In this document: positions 34,448 through 45,500 of the stretch, one piece after another
How positions within the stretch are numbered: position 1 is the first letter of the stretch
Layout: each line of letters starts with the position of its first letter
Source of the DNA: Toxotes chatareus
Taxonomy: Eukaryota > Chordata > Actinopteri > Toxotidae
DNA: 64,000 nucleotides
NCBI GenBank assembly: GCA_016801885.1
Contig: JAFBJY010000354.1
Location: 1 to 64,000, forward strand
Reading direction: 5' to 3'
Made by a program: the position numbers and the translations under genes
Notes under the pieces: generated by a model
Told to the model about the DNA's origin: nothing
The model's database searches: none
What the model saw: only the letters and a program-made list of their open reading frames with translations

Positions 34448-34719
34448 CTGTCTCTGCAGTAGGAGCTCCTGTGTCTTTGTCCTCCTGGTCCTGCATCTTC
34501 TCCTGTCCTTCTGTTTTGTCCAACACCAGCATGGTCTCCTCCTCCTTGGCCTGGCTGTGACTGAAGAGGACTCTCCTCTTATCGTCCTCACTCTCTGCGG
34601 TCACTGCTCCTATGGCTGGGCTGTTTGAGGAGGAGTCTGCAGGGGCAGCTTCAGGTGGGTTACCTGATGCTGCAGGGGCAGGCACGGACAGGTGTTGGAC
34701 CTCTGGGGTGGTGTGATTT
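34448..34719 (-). CDS. ZNF638-like copy 1, acidic Pro/Ala/Glu-rich exon
   Basis: Translation (VPAPAASGNPPEAAPADSSS ... EGQEKMQDQEDKDTGAP) predicts a disordered acidic linker before the zinc finger. The copies at 50,629-50,922 and 63,351-63,644 are 294 bp and in phase; this one is 272 bp because 22 nt around the TPLPTLDS codons are missing, which breaks the frame with the upstream exon. Confidence 0.65.
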
Positions 34720-35157
34720 CTAAACATAAAGACAGATTTCAGGCCAAATTTACAATTTGAAACCACAAAAAATAAAGAAAAATATCTAGGAAAGACTGTG
34801 TTTCCTTGTGTTGATGGTAGAAGTGAAATCAGTGTGAGGCTGTACCCGTCTCAGGTGTTTGGCTGAGAGAGGACTCAGCCTGTGGAGCTGGAAAGGTGGA
34901 TGCTGCAGCGGTGAGGGTGTTAAACCTGACGACCTGTCTGAGGAGTCAGCTGTTGGTGCTCTCACGGGTTCGGACTCTGATACTTGTTGATCAGACTTGA
35001 GCAGAGTCGCTGTGGCATCCGATACTGCTGTTTCTATGGCAACCTCCATGGGTGTGTCCTAGAAGCAGAAACCCAGAAAAGGACATTTAAGTCTGGGACA
35101 CCCCCCATCAAACATGTAGAGAAAAGCTTGATGAGATATACACAAGCTAAAATGTAC

Positions 35158-35318
35158 CCCTGTAGTGTCCTGAGGGACAGATGTGAGAGAATCCTCCTCC
35201 CTGTCTGTGGTTTCCATGGGAACAACAGCAGGAGAACACAGAAGGTCGCTAACATCTCCTACTTCATCTAATGTCACAAAGTCACTCATGTTGAATGGGA
35301 AGTGGTCCTCGTCCTCCA
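35158..35318 (-). CDS. ZNF638-like copy 1, acidic exon with FVTLDEVGDV
   Basis: Reads EDEDHFPFNMSDFVTLDEVG, then DVSDLLCSPAVVPMETTDRE. The DFVT-DEV motif recurs in matrin-3/ZNF638 proteins (recalled). The acceptor is shifted by one base compared with copy 2 (AAG|TGG against CAG|GTGG), which would put this copy out of frame. Confidence 0.6.
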
Positions 35319-35739
35319 CTTGAATTCATGACAGGACAAAGAAACGGGGTTGTGGGTTAGGACACAACGGAGACATTTAAGTGTCCAGGTTTTGACCCAG
35401 CAGCACCTCCTCACCATTCTGGTCTCAGCCTGTGAGCTGTTACGCTGTGCGTCTGTCCAGGAGCTCTGCTTGTATCCTCCGACCGGCAAGACCACCTGGA
35501 TCCGGACAAACATTCACCGTGTGCTCTCTTTCTCTCCCTCCTTTCCTCCTCTCTCTCTCTCCCTCTCCTTCTGGCTCTTTCATCCCACTCCCTCTCCTCC
35601 TTCCCTCCCATTTCTTGAGTGACCTGGTGAAACAGGGATGAAAAAGAGACATGAAACCTCACAGGCTGAGCTACACAGAAGAAGAACCCGACTCCAACAA
35701 CAGGCTGACGAGCAGAGACACATTTCTGTTGTATGTTAC

Positions 35740-36190
35740 CTTAGGTAGCTCTGGCATGGCCGTCTCCATGGAAGCTGCTCTGCCATTAGAGACAGATGCC
35801 TTTGTCTCTTGGGCATCTGCAGCCTTGTCCTTTCCTGCTTCAGATGGATTGACTCCTTTATTGTCTCCTACTGTCTCTGTGACAGTGTTATCAGCAGATG
35901 CTTCCCTCATGTCTGTATCCATGACTGCTTCTGCTTTGGCGTCTTGTGCAGCTGAAGAGTGGGAAACAGCAGCGCTAGGCTCATGGCTTCTGATGCTGTC
36001 TTTGCTGGCGTTTTCTCCCAAAGCTTGGACTTCACCAGCCGTCTTCTCTGTGCTCTTCATCTTCTGGTCTGTCCCAGAAGCATCTTTTTCCCACCTCCTC
36101 CAAAGGAGGTTGAGACTTCTCTATATGGACAGCCTCCTCTTCCTCTGCAGCTGCTGCTGTTTGGCTGCTTTTGCCATTAGCAGGTGCATC
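35740..36190 (-). CDS. ZNF638-like copy 1, long Ala/Glu/Ser-rich exon
   Basis: Minus-strand open frame APANGKSSQTAAAAEEEEAV at the start and KSTEKTAGEVQALGENASKD to MPELPK at the end; the two parts are joined by a one-base frame change at an A-run near 36,090. Low-complexity, probably disordered linker. Donor CCTAAG|gtaaca. Confidence 0.6.
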
Positions 36191-36289
36191 CTATGACCAG
36201 ACACAAGGAGCTATTGAGCAGTGTGACATCAAACACGTGCACATGGAGCTGACGCTGCAGGACATCATGCCAGTAGTAGATAACAAATA

Positions 36290-36519
36290 CAGTCAAGCCC
36301 GAAATTATTCATACCCCTGGCAAATTTTGACTTAAAGTTACTTTTATTCAAGCAGCAAGTGTTTTCTTGATTGGAAATGACACAGGCGTCTCCCAGAAGA
36401 TAATCAGACAATGTACAAGAGGCATCATTGTGGAAAAAAATATTTCTCACCTTTTATTTACATTTAAAAGTAACTAAGTCCAAATTTGCCAGGGATATGA
36501 ATAATTTCGGGCTTGACTG
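36290..36519. mobile_element. Tc1-type MITE (230 bp) with TA target duplication
   Basis: It begins CAGTCAAGCCCGAAATTATT and ends AATAATTTCGGGCTTGACTG; the inverted repeats extend over about 55 bp with few mismatches. TA is duplicated at 36,288-36,289 and 36,520-36,521. The paralogous intron at 52,300-52,306 reads AAATATGTC with a single TA, which is the empty site. No coding capacity. It must have been mobilised by a Tc1/mariner transposase elsewhere. Confidence 0.93.
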
Positions 36520-36565
36520 TATGTCTAACTGAATAATGAGCAAGCACTGCCAATCAATTACCGAC

Positions 36566-37056
36566 CTCAGATGACTCAAGGTACGTAGTGATGACTTTTG
36601 TCTGTGTGTTGGCCTTGGGGTCCGGCTTGTGGGAGAAGAACAGGGGGTTGTTCTGGATGATGCACGGAAACATCTGGAAGCGTTTGTAAACAGAGAATGC
36701 CATGGCTGCAATCGCCATCTCACAAATGACCTAAGCAGGAAGAGGCACAACATCACATCAACAGCATGTTACATGTCTTTACAGATAAAGAGCAAGATGT
36801 GATTTGGATTTTCAGCCCAGGACAGAGCTGTGTGTGAGGACATGGATATTCAGGACAGGGGTGGCTGAGGATCTCATGGATTAGCATGTCTGCAACTGCA
36901 CAGACAAACAGCACTCACCATGTTGTTGAGCACGAGGGTCTTGATGACGGTACCAAAGCGTGGCACCAGTTTTTGAAGCTCAGAGGAGCCAGAGAGCATG
37001 TTGGGGACATTACTGATCACCAAGAGCCTGCTCCAGCCCACTGGAACAGTACTCTC
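36566..37056 (-). CDS. ZNF638-like copy 1, third RRM (two exons)
   Basis: Exon 37,056-36,919 (46 codons) gives GWSRLLVISNVPNMLSGSSE and LQKLVPRFGTVIKTLVLNNM; exon 36,730-36,566 (55 codons) gives VICEMAIAAMAFSVYKRFQM and FPCIIQNNPLFFSHKPDPKA. Together they form an RRM: RNP2-like LLVISN, then the beta-3/alpha-2 part. Both exons are multiples of three, open and flanked by AG/GT. The donor after the second is gtcggt. Confidence 0.75.
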
Positions 37057-37539
37057 CTGGAGGACACAAAAGGACATACAGTCACTGATTAGCCAGCGGA
37101 TAATTAGTGGATCAAGGTTCACAGAAGACTAAAGCAGAAGATATACAGAATACATATTCATTACCATCAGTAAATGAGGGTTTCTGCAAGATTACTATAC
37201 CCATGAAAAATACTGTTTCCTTACTTTAATGTACTTTACAACAAAAACCAATTTTAAAGTTAAAGCAGACGTCAGGTTTTACAGGACTGTCCCTGTTTAT
37301 CTACATCTACAATGTAGGACAGGGACAACTGAACACTTACTGCTGCAGTTTGACAGTAAGACCCTTCAGCCTGATTTAGGTTTATTACTTTAAAGAGCTT
37401 AGTGTAAATGTACATTTGGATCATCTACACTTGTCCCTGGTGTATTTACAGCAAAGTTTATTAACGTGCACTGTCCTTGTTACATCAAGCAATAAATAAG
37501 ATGAAGTGCATAGAAATATCTAATGGTAGAAATACTCAC

Positions 37540-37581
37540 TAATGGCTCCACTGATCCCATCAGCAGATTGTAGAGAGCCAC
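37540..37581 (-). CDS. ZNF638-like copy 1, 14-codon exon
   Basis: Reads VALYNLLMGSVEPL between acceptor CTTTACAG and donor gtgagt. Same in copy 2 at 53,323-53,364. Confidence 0.7.
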
Positions 37582-37658
37582 CTGTAAAGAGGTTTTTTAG
37601 TGTAGACTGTCCACAAAGCAGTCCTACTGAGCCTGTGATAGTAGTTTAAGCTATGACA

Positions 37659-40600
37659 TTCATTGATAACTGGAAAACTTTTTGGGGAAAACCTGGTCTG
37701 ATTAGGAGATACGGCATCCATCCAACTTTGGATGGTGCAGCTCTCATATCTAGAAATATGACAGATTTCATTAGAAAACCAAAGTCATGACAACCCAGAG
37801 TTGAGACCAGGATGCAGAGTTGCAGTCCTACACGCTTCTCTGCAGTTTCTCTAGAGCTGTCACCCACCCATGATTCTCATGATTCTTATTATTCCTACCA
37901 TTCTAACGATTCCCTTTATCCTATAGAGACTGTGTCTGCTCCCCGTCAACAAAAAGTGCATAAATTAAAAAATGCAAGAGGTGTTACTCATAAAACCTCA
38001 AAAAATTTATACTACAAAAGCATCTGAACCTAAAAACACCACAATCAGATGTGGGCTATTAAACATTAGATCTCTCTTGTCTAAATCTCTGTTAGTGAAT
38101 GATTTGATAATGGATCAGCAGATTGATTTATTCTGTCTGAGCGAGACCTGGCTGCAGGAGGAAGAGTATGTCAGTCTAAATGAGTCAACCCCTGCTAGTC
38201 ATATTAATTATCACATTCCTCGAGGCACAGGCCGAGGAGGAGGAGTGGCAGCAATCTACCACTCAAGTTTATTAATTAATCCTAGACCTAAGCCGAAATA
38301 TAGTACATTTGAAAGCCTTATCCTCAGCCTCTCACATCCAAATTGGAAGATAGAAAAACCAGTACTATTTGCTGTGGTGTATCGTCCACCTGCTGCTTAC
38401 TCAGAGTTTTTGTCTGAATTCACTGAATTTTTATCTGATTTAGTGCTTAGTACGGATAGAGTAATTATAGTGGGCGACTTTTAATATTCATGTCGATACC
38501 CACAATGACAGCCTTAAGACTGCTTTCTATTCAGTATTAGACTCAATTGGCTTTTTACAAAATGTTAACAAACCAACTCACTGTTTTAATCACACCCTTG
38601 ATCTTGTACTAACCTATGGCATTGAAGCTGAATATTTGACAGTATTCCCTCAGAACCCTGTTTTATCTGATCATTCTTTAGTAACATTTGAATTTACAAT
38701 AATGAACTGCACAGCATCTGAGAAAAAATTAACTACTGTAGATTTCTGTCTGATAATGCTGTTATCAAATATAAGGAAGCTATTCCATCTTTATTATCTC
38801 CGCTGCCATGTGCCAGTCTTACAGAGAGCAATGGCCTAAACGTTACTCCAGCAGATATAGACTATCTAGTTGATAATACTGCTGCTTCATTGCGTTCAAC
38901 CCTTGACTCTGTTGCCCCTTTGAAAAAGAAGGTCAGTAATCAGAGGAAGCTAGCTCCATGGTACAATTCACAAATACGTACTTTAAAGCAGATATCACGA
39001 AAGCTGGAAAGGAAATGGTTATCCACTAATTTAGAGGAATTCCGCCTAGCCTGGAAAGACAGCTTTATAACGTATAAAAGCCCCTTCGTAAGGCAAGAAC
39101 TGCCTATTACTCATCATTAATAGAGGAAAACAAGAACAACCCTAGGTTTCTTTTCAGCACTGTAGCCAGGCTGACAAAGAGCCATAGCTCTGTTGTACCA
39201 TCCATCCCTCTAGCTCTCACTAGTAATGACTTTATGAGCTTCTTTAGCAACAAAATAGTAGACATTAGAGACAGAATCCATCTCATCCTGCCTACAACTG
39301 TTAATGATGTAGGTATGTCTAGAACAGCATCTTTAGAAATGTCTGCCAGTCCTGATTTGTCGTTAGACTGTTTCTCTCCCATAGATCTAGCTGAATTGAC
39401 TTCAATAGTTTCTAAATCTAAATCATCAACATGTCTTTTGGATCCTATCCCGACCAGACTTCTTAAAGATGTGTTGCCTTTGATTGGCACTCACATATTA
39501 GATCAGATAAATCTCTCGTTGGTTACAGGATATGTCCCACAGGCTTTTAAGGTTGCAGTTATCAAACCTTTACTTAAAAAGCCTTCTCTGGACTCTGACA
39601 TTTTGGCAAACTATAGACCTATATCCAATCTCCCCTTTAATTCTAAAATTCTTGAAAAGGCTGTTGCAACTCAGTTGTGCGACCATCTACACAGGAACGG
39701 TTTGTTTGAAGTTTTCAGTCAGGATTTAGAGTTCATCATAGCACAGAGACAGCACTGGTGAAAGTTACCAACGACCTTCTTATAGCATCAGATAATGGAC
39801 TCGTCTCTATACTTGTCCTGCTAGATCTTAGTGCTGCATTTGACACCATTGATCATAATATCCTATTGGATAGATTGGAACATGTTATTGGGATTAAAGG
39901 AACAGCACTAGGCTGGTTTAAATCATATCTATCAGATAGATATCAGTTTGTCCATGTTAATGATGATCCTCCATATATACCAGAGTAAGTCATGGAGTTC
40001 CACAGGGTTCTGTGCTTGGACCGATACTGTTCACCTTATACATGCTTCCCCTAGGCAATATTATCAGGAAGCATGGAATAAATTTCCATTGCTATGCGGA
40101 TGATACCCAGCTATATTTATCTATGAAACCAGACGAAACAGATCAGTTAACCATACTTCAGGCATGTCTTAAAGACATAAAGGCCTGGATGACCTGTAAC
40201 TTTCTTCTTCTGAATTCAGACAAAACTGAGGTTATTTTGTTTGGTCCCAAACACCTCAGAAACAGTTTATCTAATCATATAGTTACTCTGGATGGCATTA
40301 ATTTAGCCTCCAGTACGACTGTGAGGAACCTTGGAGTTATTTTTGATCAGGATCTGTCCTTTAACTTACATATAAAACAAGTCTCTAGGACCGCCTTCTT
40401 TCACCTGCAATATATCAGTAAGATTAGGAACATTCTGTTGCAGAGTGATGCTGAAAAATTAGTCCATGCTTTTGTTACTTCTAGGCTGGACTACTGTAAT
40501 TCCCTATTATCAGGATGTCCAGTTAACTATCTAAAAAGCATCCAGCTGATCCAAAATGCTGCAGCGAGAGTACTGACTGGAATTAGCAAGAGAGATCACA

Positions 40601-41806
40601 TTACTCCTGTACTAACTTCTCTTCATTGGCTTCCTGTAAAATCCAGAATTGATTTTAAAATCCTTCTCCTTACATATAAGGCCCTCAATGGCCAGGCTCC
40701 TTCATATCTCAAAGAGCTGATAGTACCATATCATCCTAACAGATTGCTTCGTTCCCAGAATGCAGGTTTGCTTATGGTTCCCAAAATCTCTAAAAGTAGA
40801 ATGGGAGGCCGAGCCTTTAGCTATCAGGCCCCTCTCCTATGGAACCAACTGCCAGTTTGGGTTCGGGAAGCAGACACCCTCTCTAATTTTAAAACGAAGC
40901 TTAAAACCTTCTTGTTTGATAAAGCTTATAATTAGTTGTAGTTACAGTCCTAGTTATTTATTAAACTTATAGTTAGTCACAATTATCTCTATAGACACTG
41001 TTACAGTTAAGGATATAGCCCTTAGTAGGGCTGGCTCAGGCAACTGAATCATCCCCTAGTTATGCTGCTATAGGCCTAGGCTGCTGGGGACATCCCATGA
41101 TTTACTGCGCACTTCTTCTTCTTTCTCTTTCTCTCCTCAGACCCACTCTCAAATCTATTAGCCTTTATTACATGTCATTAACTCTGTGTCCTCTCTGTCC
41201 CGTAGTCCTGTGTTTGTTTCTCTCTGGTCTCTCTTTCTCTGTACCTTACTGCAGGTACCTCTGGCTCCGGAGCTGCATGTCCTATGGTCCTGGCTCCACC
41301 CACCTGCTGCTGTTTATTGTTTATAATGATCTATTTCTAACATGTTTAATGTTCCGTTCTGCTACAGATAAATATTTGATTAATATTCTTTGCAAACTGT
41401 AATGTAAATAATTACCAGTCATGACAGCTTTTTGCCTCCGTGCTCTGTTTCATAATTCTAATCTGCTGAGCACACATTATCCAATAACTGTTCACTAACT
41501 GTAATGTAAATACTGACCCACATTGTCTGTATTATGCTGCATGTCTTTCTCCCCCTCTCCTCCATTCCTAGCTGTCCTATCTTCCTCCTTTTCCTCCTTT
41601 CACCCAGCCCGGCCATCGGCAGGAGGGTCCCCCATCTGAGCCAGGTTCTGCTCAAGGTTTCTTCCTGTTAAAAGGGAGTTTTCCTTGCCACTGTCGCCTT
41701 AAGTGCTTGCTCTGGGGTCAGGCTCTGGGTCTCTGTAAAGCGCTTTGAGACAATTTTGATTGTGGAAGGCGCTATATAAATAAAATTGAATTGAATTGAA
41801 TTGAAT
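37659..41806 (+). mobile_element. L2-like LINE, 4,148 bp, the most complete copy, retains the YADD box
   Basis: Plus strand, flanked by TGACA at 37,654-37,658 and 41,807-41,811; the paralogous site near 53,860 is empty. At the 5' end a frame with RYGIHPTLDGAALISRN resembles the last block of the SGNH esterase domain of some L2/CR1 ORF1 proteins, so the element is truncated within ORF1. ORF2: endonuclease 37,972-38,484 (LFCLSETWLQ, FAVVYRPPAAYS, VGDF), then a one-T insertion, the rest of the endonuclease to about 38,730, a linker (38,840-39,110), RT from 39,170 (STCLLDPIPTRLLKDVLPLI, LDLSAAFDTIDHNILLDRLE), YADD at 40,093-40,104, thumb (RLDYCNSLLSGCP) and the end at 40,935. About six frameshifts. 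3' UTR to 41,780 and TTGAA repeats. Confidence 0.93.
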
Positions 41807-41887
41807 TGACAGAAGCAGCTTGCATGGCTACATGTATTACTGGTGTCCAGGTGTTTTCTCCTCTCCTCCTGGTGTGATCACACCAAC

Positions 41888-42007
41888 CTTTCCCATTTGT
41901 TTTGCCAGGATGAGGTCTGAGGGCGTGTCAAAGGGCTGGATCAGCTTGATGATGTCACTCTCTGACCAGCTGCTCTCAGGAAGTCCTGTGATCAACACCA
42001 TGCCTTT
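41888..42007 (-). CDS. ZNF638-like copy 1, second RRM, first-half exon
   Basis: 40 codons, KGMVLITGLPESSWSESDII and KLIQPFDTPSDLILAKQMGK, between acceptor CTCCTACAG and donor gttggt. The matching second-half exon is deleted in this copy. Confidence 0.75.
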
Positions 42008-42525
42008 CTGTAGGAGACATTACAGAACAAGTGAATTTAACAGACATTAAGCTGAACTCAGGTTTTCCTTTTTAATACATTTCCAAACATAAAATTCTGT
42101 TTTCAGACTGATGAGGGGGGAAATGACCTGAAAGGATTTTAGTATCAGGCTGAAACACAAGAAAATGTGATGGAAGTGAAGGAAACTGTACCTCATCAGA
42201 CATTTTGTGTTCAGCCTCAGCTCCTGCAGTGGGGAGTAGGAGGGGAAGATGCTACACTCAGTATGTTTTCATACACATCACAACTACAAGCCAGCAAAAG
42301 CAAGACAACACAAACCAGACTACATGTGACTAAGCTACAGTTTATTCCATGTGATCAGGTATAGTTAACAGACAGTGATTTTAACTAGATATACTGAGTA
42401 TTTGTTGACAGTGATAGATGTGGATATATTAGCACTGACTGCCTGCAGACCAGCAGTGGCGGTTTTTTGTTGTCCTACCTGAGTCTTCCCCAGCAGGACC
42501 CTTCTCCTGTCCTGAAGCAGGTTTG

Positions 42526-45500
42526 TTTAACTTGGGGGGAGTGGTTTATGGGAGATGTTTTTAAAAATTTTTTAAAAATTTTTTGGAACACTCAAAAATT
42601 TAAAAAAAGGAATAATTTTTTTGGGGGGTTTGGGCCCTTTTTTAAAAAAACCCAGTTTTGTGGGCAAAATTTCAAAGTTTTAAAAGGGGTTTTGAAGTCC
42701 CAAAATTCCATTTGGGTAAAAGGGGAAAATTTTTAAACGGGGACCGGTTTTGGGAAAAATTTTTAAATTACCCCCTAGCGTTTTTTTAAAAGGGCCCCCC
42801 AAAAAAGGACCTCAAGGGGAAAAAATTTTTTAAAAAAAGGGCCCAAAACAAAACCCAAAGGGAACGTTGGAAAAAATTTGGGGAAAAAAGGATAAAAATT
42901 ATCCGGGAAATTTGTGAGGGAAATGGTAAAGGCAATTTTTTCTTTTTTTGGGGGAAAAAGTTTCGTTTTTCCCCGAAAAATTTTGGCCCCAAAAAATTTG
43001 ATTCAAAAAAGTTTTTTCCCGGGTTAAAAAAGACTTCAAAATTTTTTTTTTCTTGGTTTTACATTTGGAAAAACCCCCAAAAATTTTAAAAAACTTAAAA
43101 AATGAAATTTTTAAATTTTTTCCCCTTTAAATTGGGGTTTTTAAATTTTTTCTCAAGAGAAAGGAATCCGGTTTTTACCCAATTAAAAAAAAAGGGTTTT
43201 GGTTTGGGGAAAAAGGGAGAATCCAAAAAAGGGGGGGGTTTTTAAGGCCCGTTTTTTTTTGGGGGGCTGGCCAAAACAAATTTGGGTGGGGAAAGGGAAA
43301 ATTTTAACAAAACCTGTTTTTCTGGGGAAAAAAAAGGAATTTTTTTGGGTTTAAAAACAAAGAAAAAACCCATTTTCCCAAAAAACCCTTGTTTTTCTTT
43401 CCCACTTTTTTTTTGCCAAAAACCCTTAAAAAGGGGCCCTTTTTTTTGGTTTTTCCCTTTTTGGGGGGACGGGCTGGGTTTAAATTTCATTTTTTAGGCG
43501 GGAACCCCTTAGGGCCGCTTGGAAAAGGGGGGGTTTTTAAAAACCCAAAGAAAAACCCCCTTTTTTGATAAAAACTAAAAAAAGGAAAAAAATTTTTTTT
43601 AAAACAATTTTTGGGGAAAAAAAATTTGGGGGGAAAAGATGACTTTAAAAAAGGGGGTTTAAAATAAAAACCAAAAAAAACACTTTTCCAGGGAAAAATG
43701 TGTTCCTTTCTTTTTTTCAGGGGGGGTTTAAGGGGGGGTGTGGGGGGAAAGGGGTTTTTGGGGGGGTTTTCCCAGGGGTTTTCCCCCCCTGGGCCCGGCC
43801 CCCCCCAAAAAATTGGTAAACCAAAGGGGGAAAGGGGAAGGTTGAAAGGAGCCCCTTGGTTTGGGGGTTTGGGCCCCATTTTTTAAAAAAAAGAAAGAGA
43901 CTTTTTTTTGGGGGGAAGGGGGAAAGGCTGGGAAACAGGGGAAAAAACACCCCCTTTTTAAAAAATTTTTCCCCGGGGCACCTTGGTTTTTTTAAAAGGG
44001 GGGGGGGAAAATTTTTTGGGGTTTGTTTTTCCCCGGGGGAAAATTTTTAAAGGCCGAAAAAAGGGGGAAGGGGGGGGGGGGAAAACCCCCGGGGTATTTG
44101 GTTTTTTTAAAAAAAACGCACGGAAAAAAAACCCCGTTTGTTAAAAGGGAAATTTTTTTGGGGAAAAAAAGGGGAACCCACGGAAGGTTTCCCGTTTCCC
44201 CAAAAAACCAAAAAAAACCCCTTTTTTGGGAAATCCGGAAATTGAAACATTTTTTTTGGGGGGATTTTGAACAAAAACCCCATTGTTTTTTTTGTTTTTT
44301 GTTTTTTTTTTATTTTTTAAATTTTTCCTGGATACTCAAAGTAAATTTTAACAAGAAGAACCTAAAAAAATGGGTCGTGTTTCCCCTTACGTGAAAAATT
44401 TGGGGCTTTCGAAACCCTTCGCGAGTCCTTTGCCTTCCAAAAAGGGCCCAAAACAAACCCCGGGGTGGGGAAAGGGGAAAAAGCTTGGCAACAAGGGAAA
44501 AAATTTATTTTGGAAAAAGAAGAATTTTGGGATTGTTTTGGGGGGCCCAATGATTCGCATTTTTTTTAAAAAAAAGCACCGGTTTTTGCGTCCGGATTTT
44601 TTAACGGAAAAATTGGGTTTGAAGGGATTTTTTGGGGGGTTTTGCCAAATTTGAACCACCGATTTTTTAAACCCTTTTTCAAGGAACCCAGAGGTTGAAG
44701 GGGAACTCAAGGGCCCCAATAAGGTCAATTTTCGTCACAAAAGGTGGACCCCCAGAATTCCCACCTTTTGGGGTTTAAAAAAAGGGTTTGTTGTAAGAAC
44801 AAAAAGTTTTTCACAAAACGTTTAAGTTTTTTTAAATACCCCCGTTTAGTTTTCGGTCCCCATTTTCCGAAACGGGGGTTGTTGTCCGGGGGAAAGGAAC
44901 CGTAGGGGAGGTTTGGGGCCTGTGGGGAATTGCATTTTTTAAGAGGGGGAAACAGAGCGAGCAGTTTTTTCCCAATAAATCTGTATATTCTTTCTCCTTT
45001 CATGAGTGAATCGGGAATGGAGTTTTGGGCAAATTCCAAAAGCATTTGGGGTTGGGGTTGTTTTTTTTCCGGGAGGGGGTTTCTCAGTCATGCCCCTCCC
45101 CTGGCCGCCCCGGCCACCCCATTTCCCCCTTTTAAACAGTCAAAAATTTTGGCCCCCGCCCCATCCAGTATTCAGTGCCCGGTCCGCCAGGAAGGGGCCC
45201 TGAATATTGGTCCATGTGTAGACCTTTATCCAACTTTTTTTCTTTTTGTTGGTTTTGATATTGCTCCAAATTTCCGGGAGATTTTTTGGGGCTTTGTCCC
45301 CAATTGTTCTCACCCAGTTGGGGTTTTTTAGCCATTGTTGTAAAGAAAGGTTTGGTTTTAAATCAATGAAGATGCTGGTGGGGGTTTGGGGGTTTTTCCC
45401 CATTTTAAACCCTTTGAATCCGTGGCAGGGGGGTGGGTGGGGGGGCTTGATTCGACCCACCGAAATTGACTCCAAAGGAACAGAAAAAGGGGATTTTTTT

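Larger units (their letters stand above)
33615..42525 (-). pseudogene. ZNF638/matrin-3-like RNA-binding zinc-finger gene, copy 1
   Basis: Minus-strand gene. Exons from the 3' end: 33,615-33,671 (C-terminus), 33,808-33,929 (matrin zinc finger), 34,013-34,138, 34,448-34,719 (acidic), 34,846-35,058, 35,158-35,318, 35,740-36,190 (Ala/Glu-rich), 36,566-36,730 and 36,919-37,056 (third RRM), 37,540-37,581, 41,888-42,007 (second RRM, first half), 42,192-42,223 and 42,479-42,525. Splice phases agree across nearly all junctions. The order of RRMs, a disordered acidic region and a terminal matrin finger fits the nuclear RNA-binding ZNF638/matrin-3 group. Damage: in-frame TGA at 34,077-34,079, a 22-nt deletion in the acidic exon, and loss of the second half of the second RRM by a 423-bp deletion near 37,600. 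A MITE and an L2 sit in introns. The 5' exons run into the corrupted block at 42,526. The third RRM exons are fully open. Confidence 0.72.

Noticed and set aside
34308..34628. Plus-strand frame starting MASTCPKDNVPSSQTLEEEL, kept in all three gene copies
   Set aside because: It is antisense to an intron and the acidic exon of the ZNF638-like gene; the exon phases on the minus strand join without it, and duplication explains its conservation.
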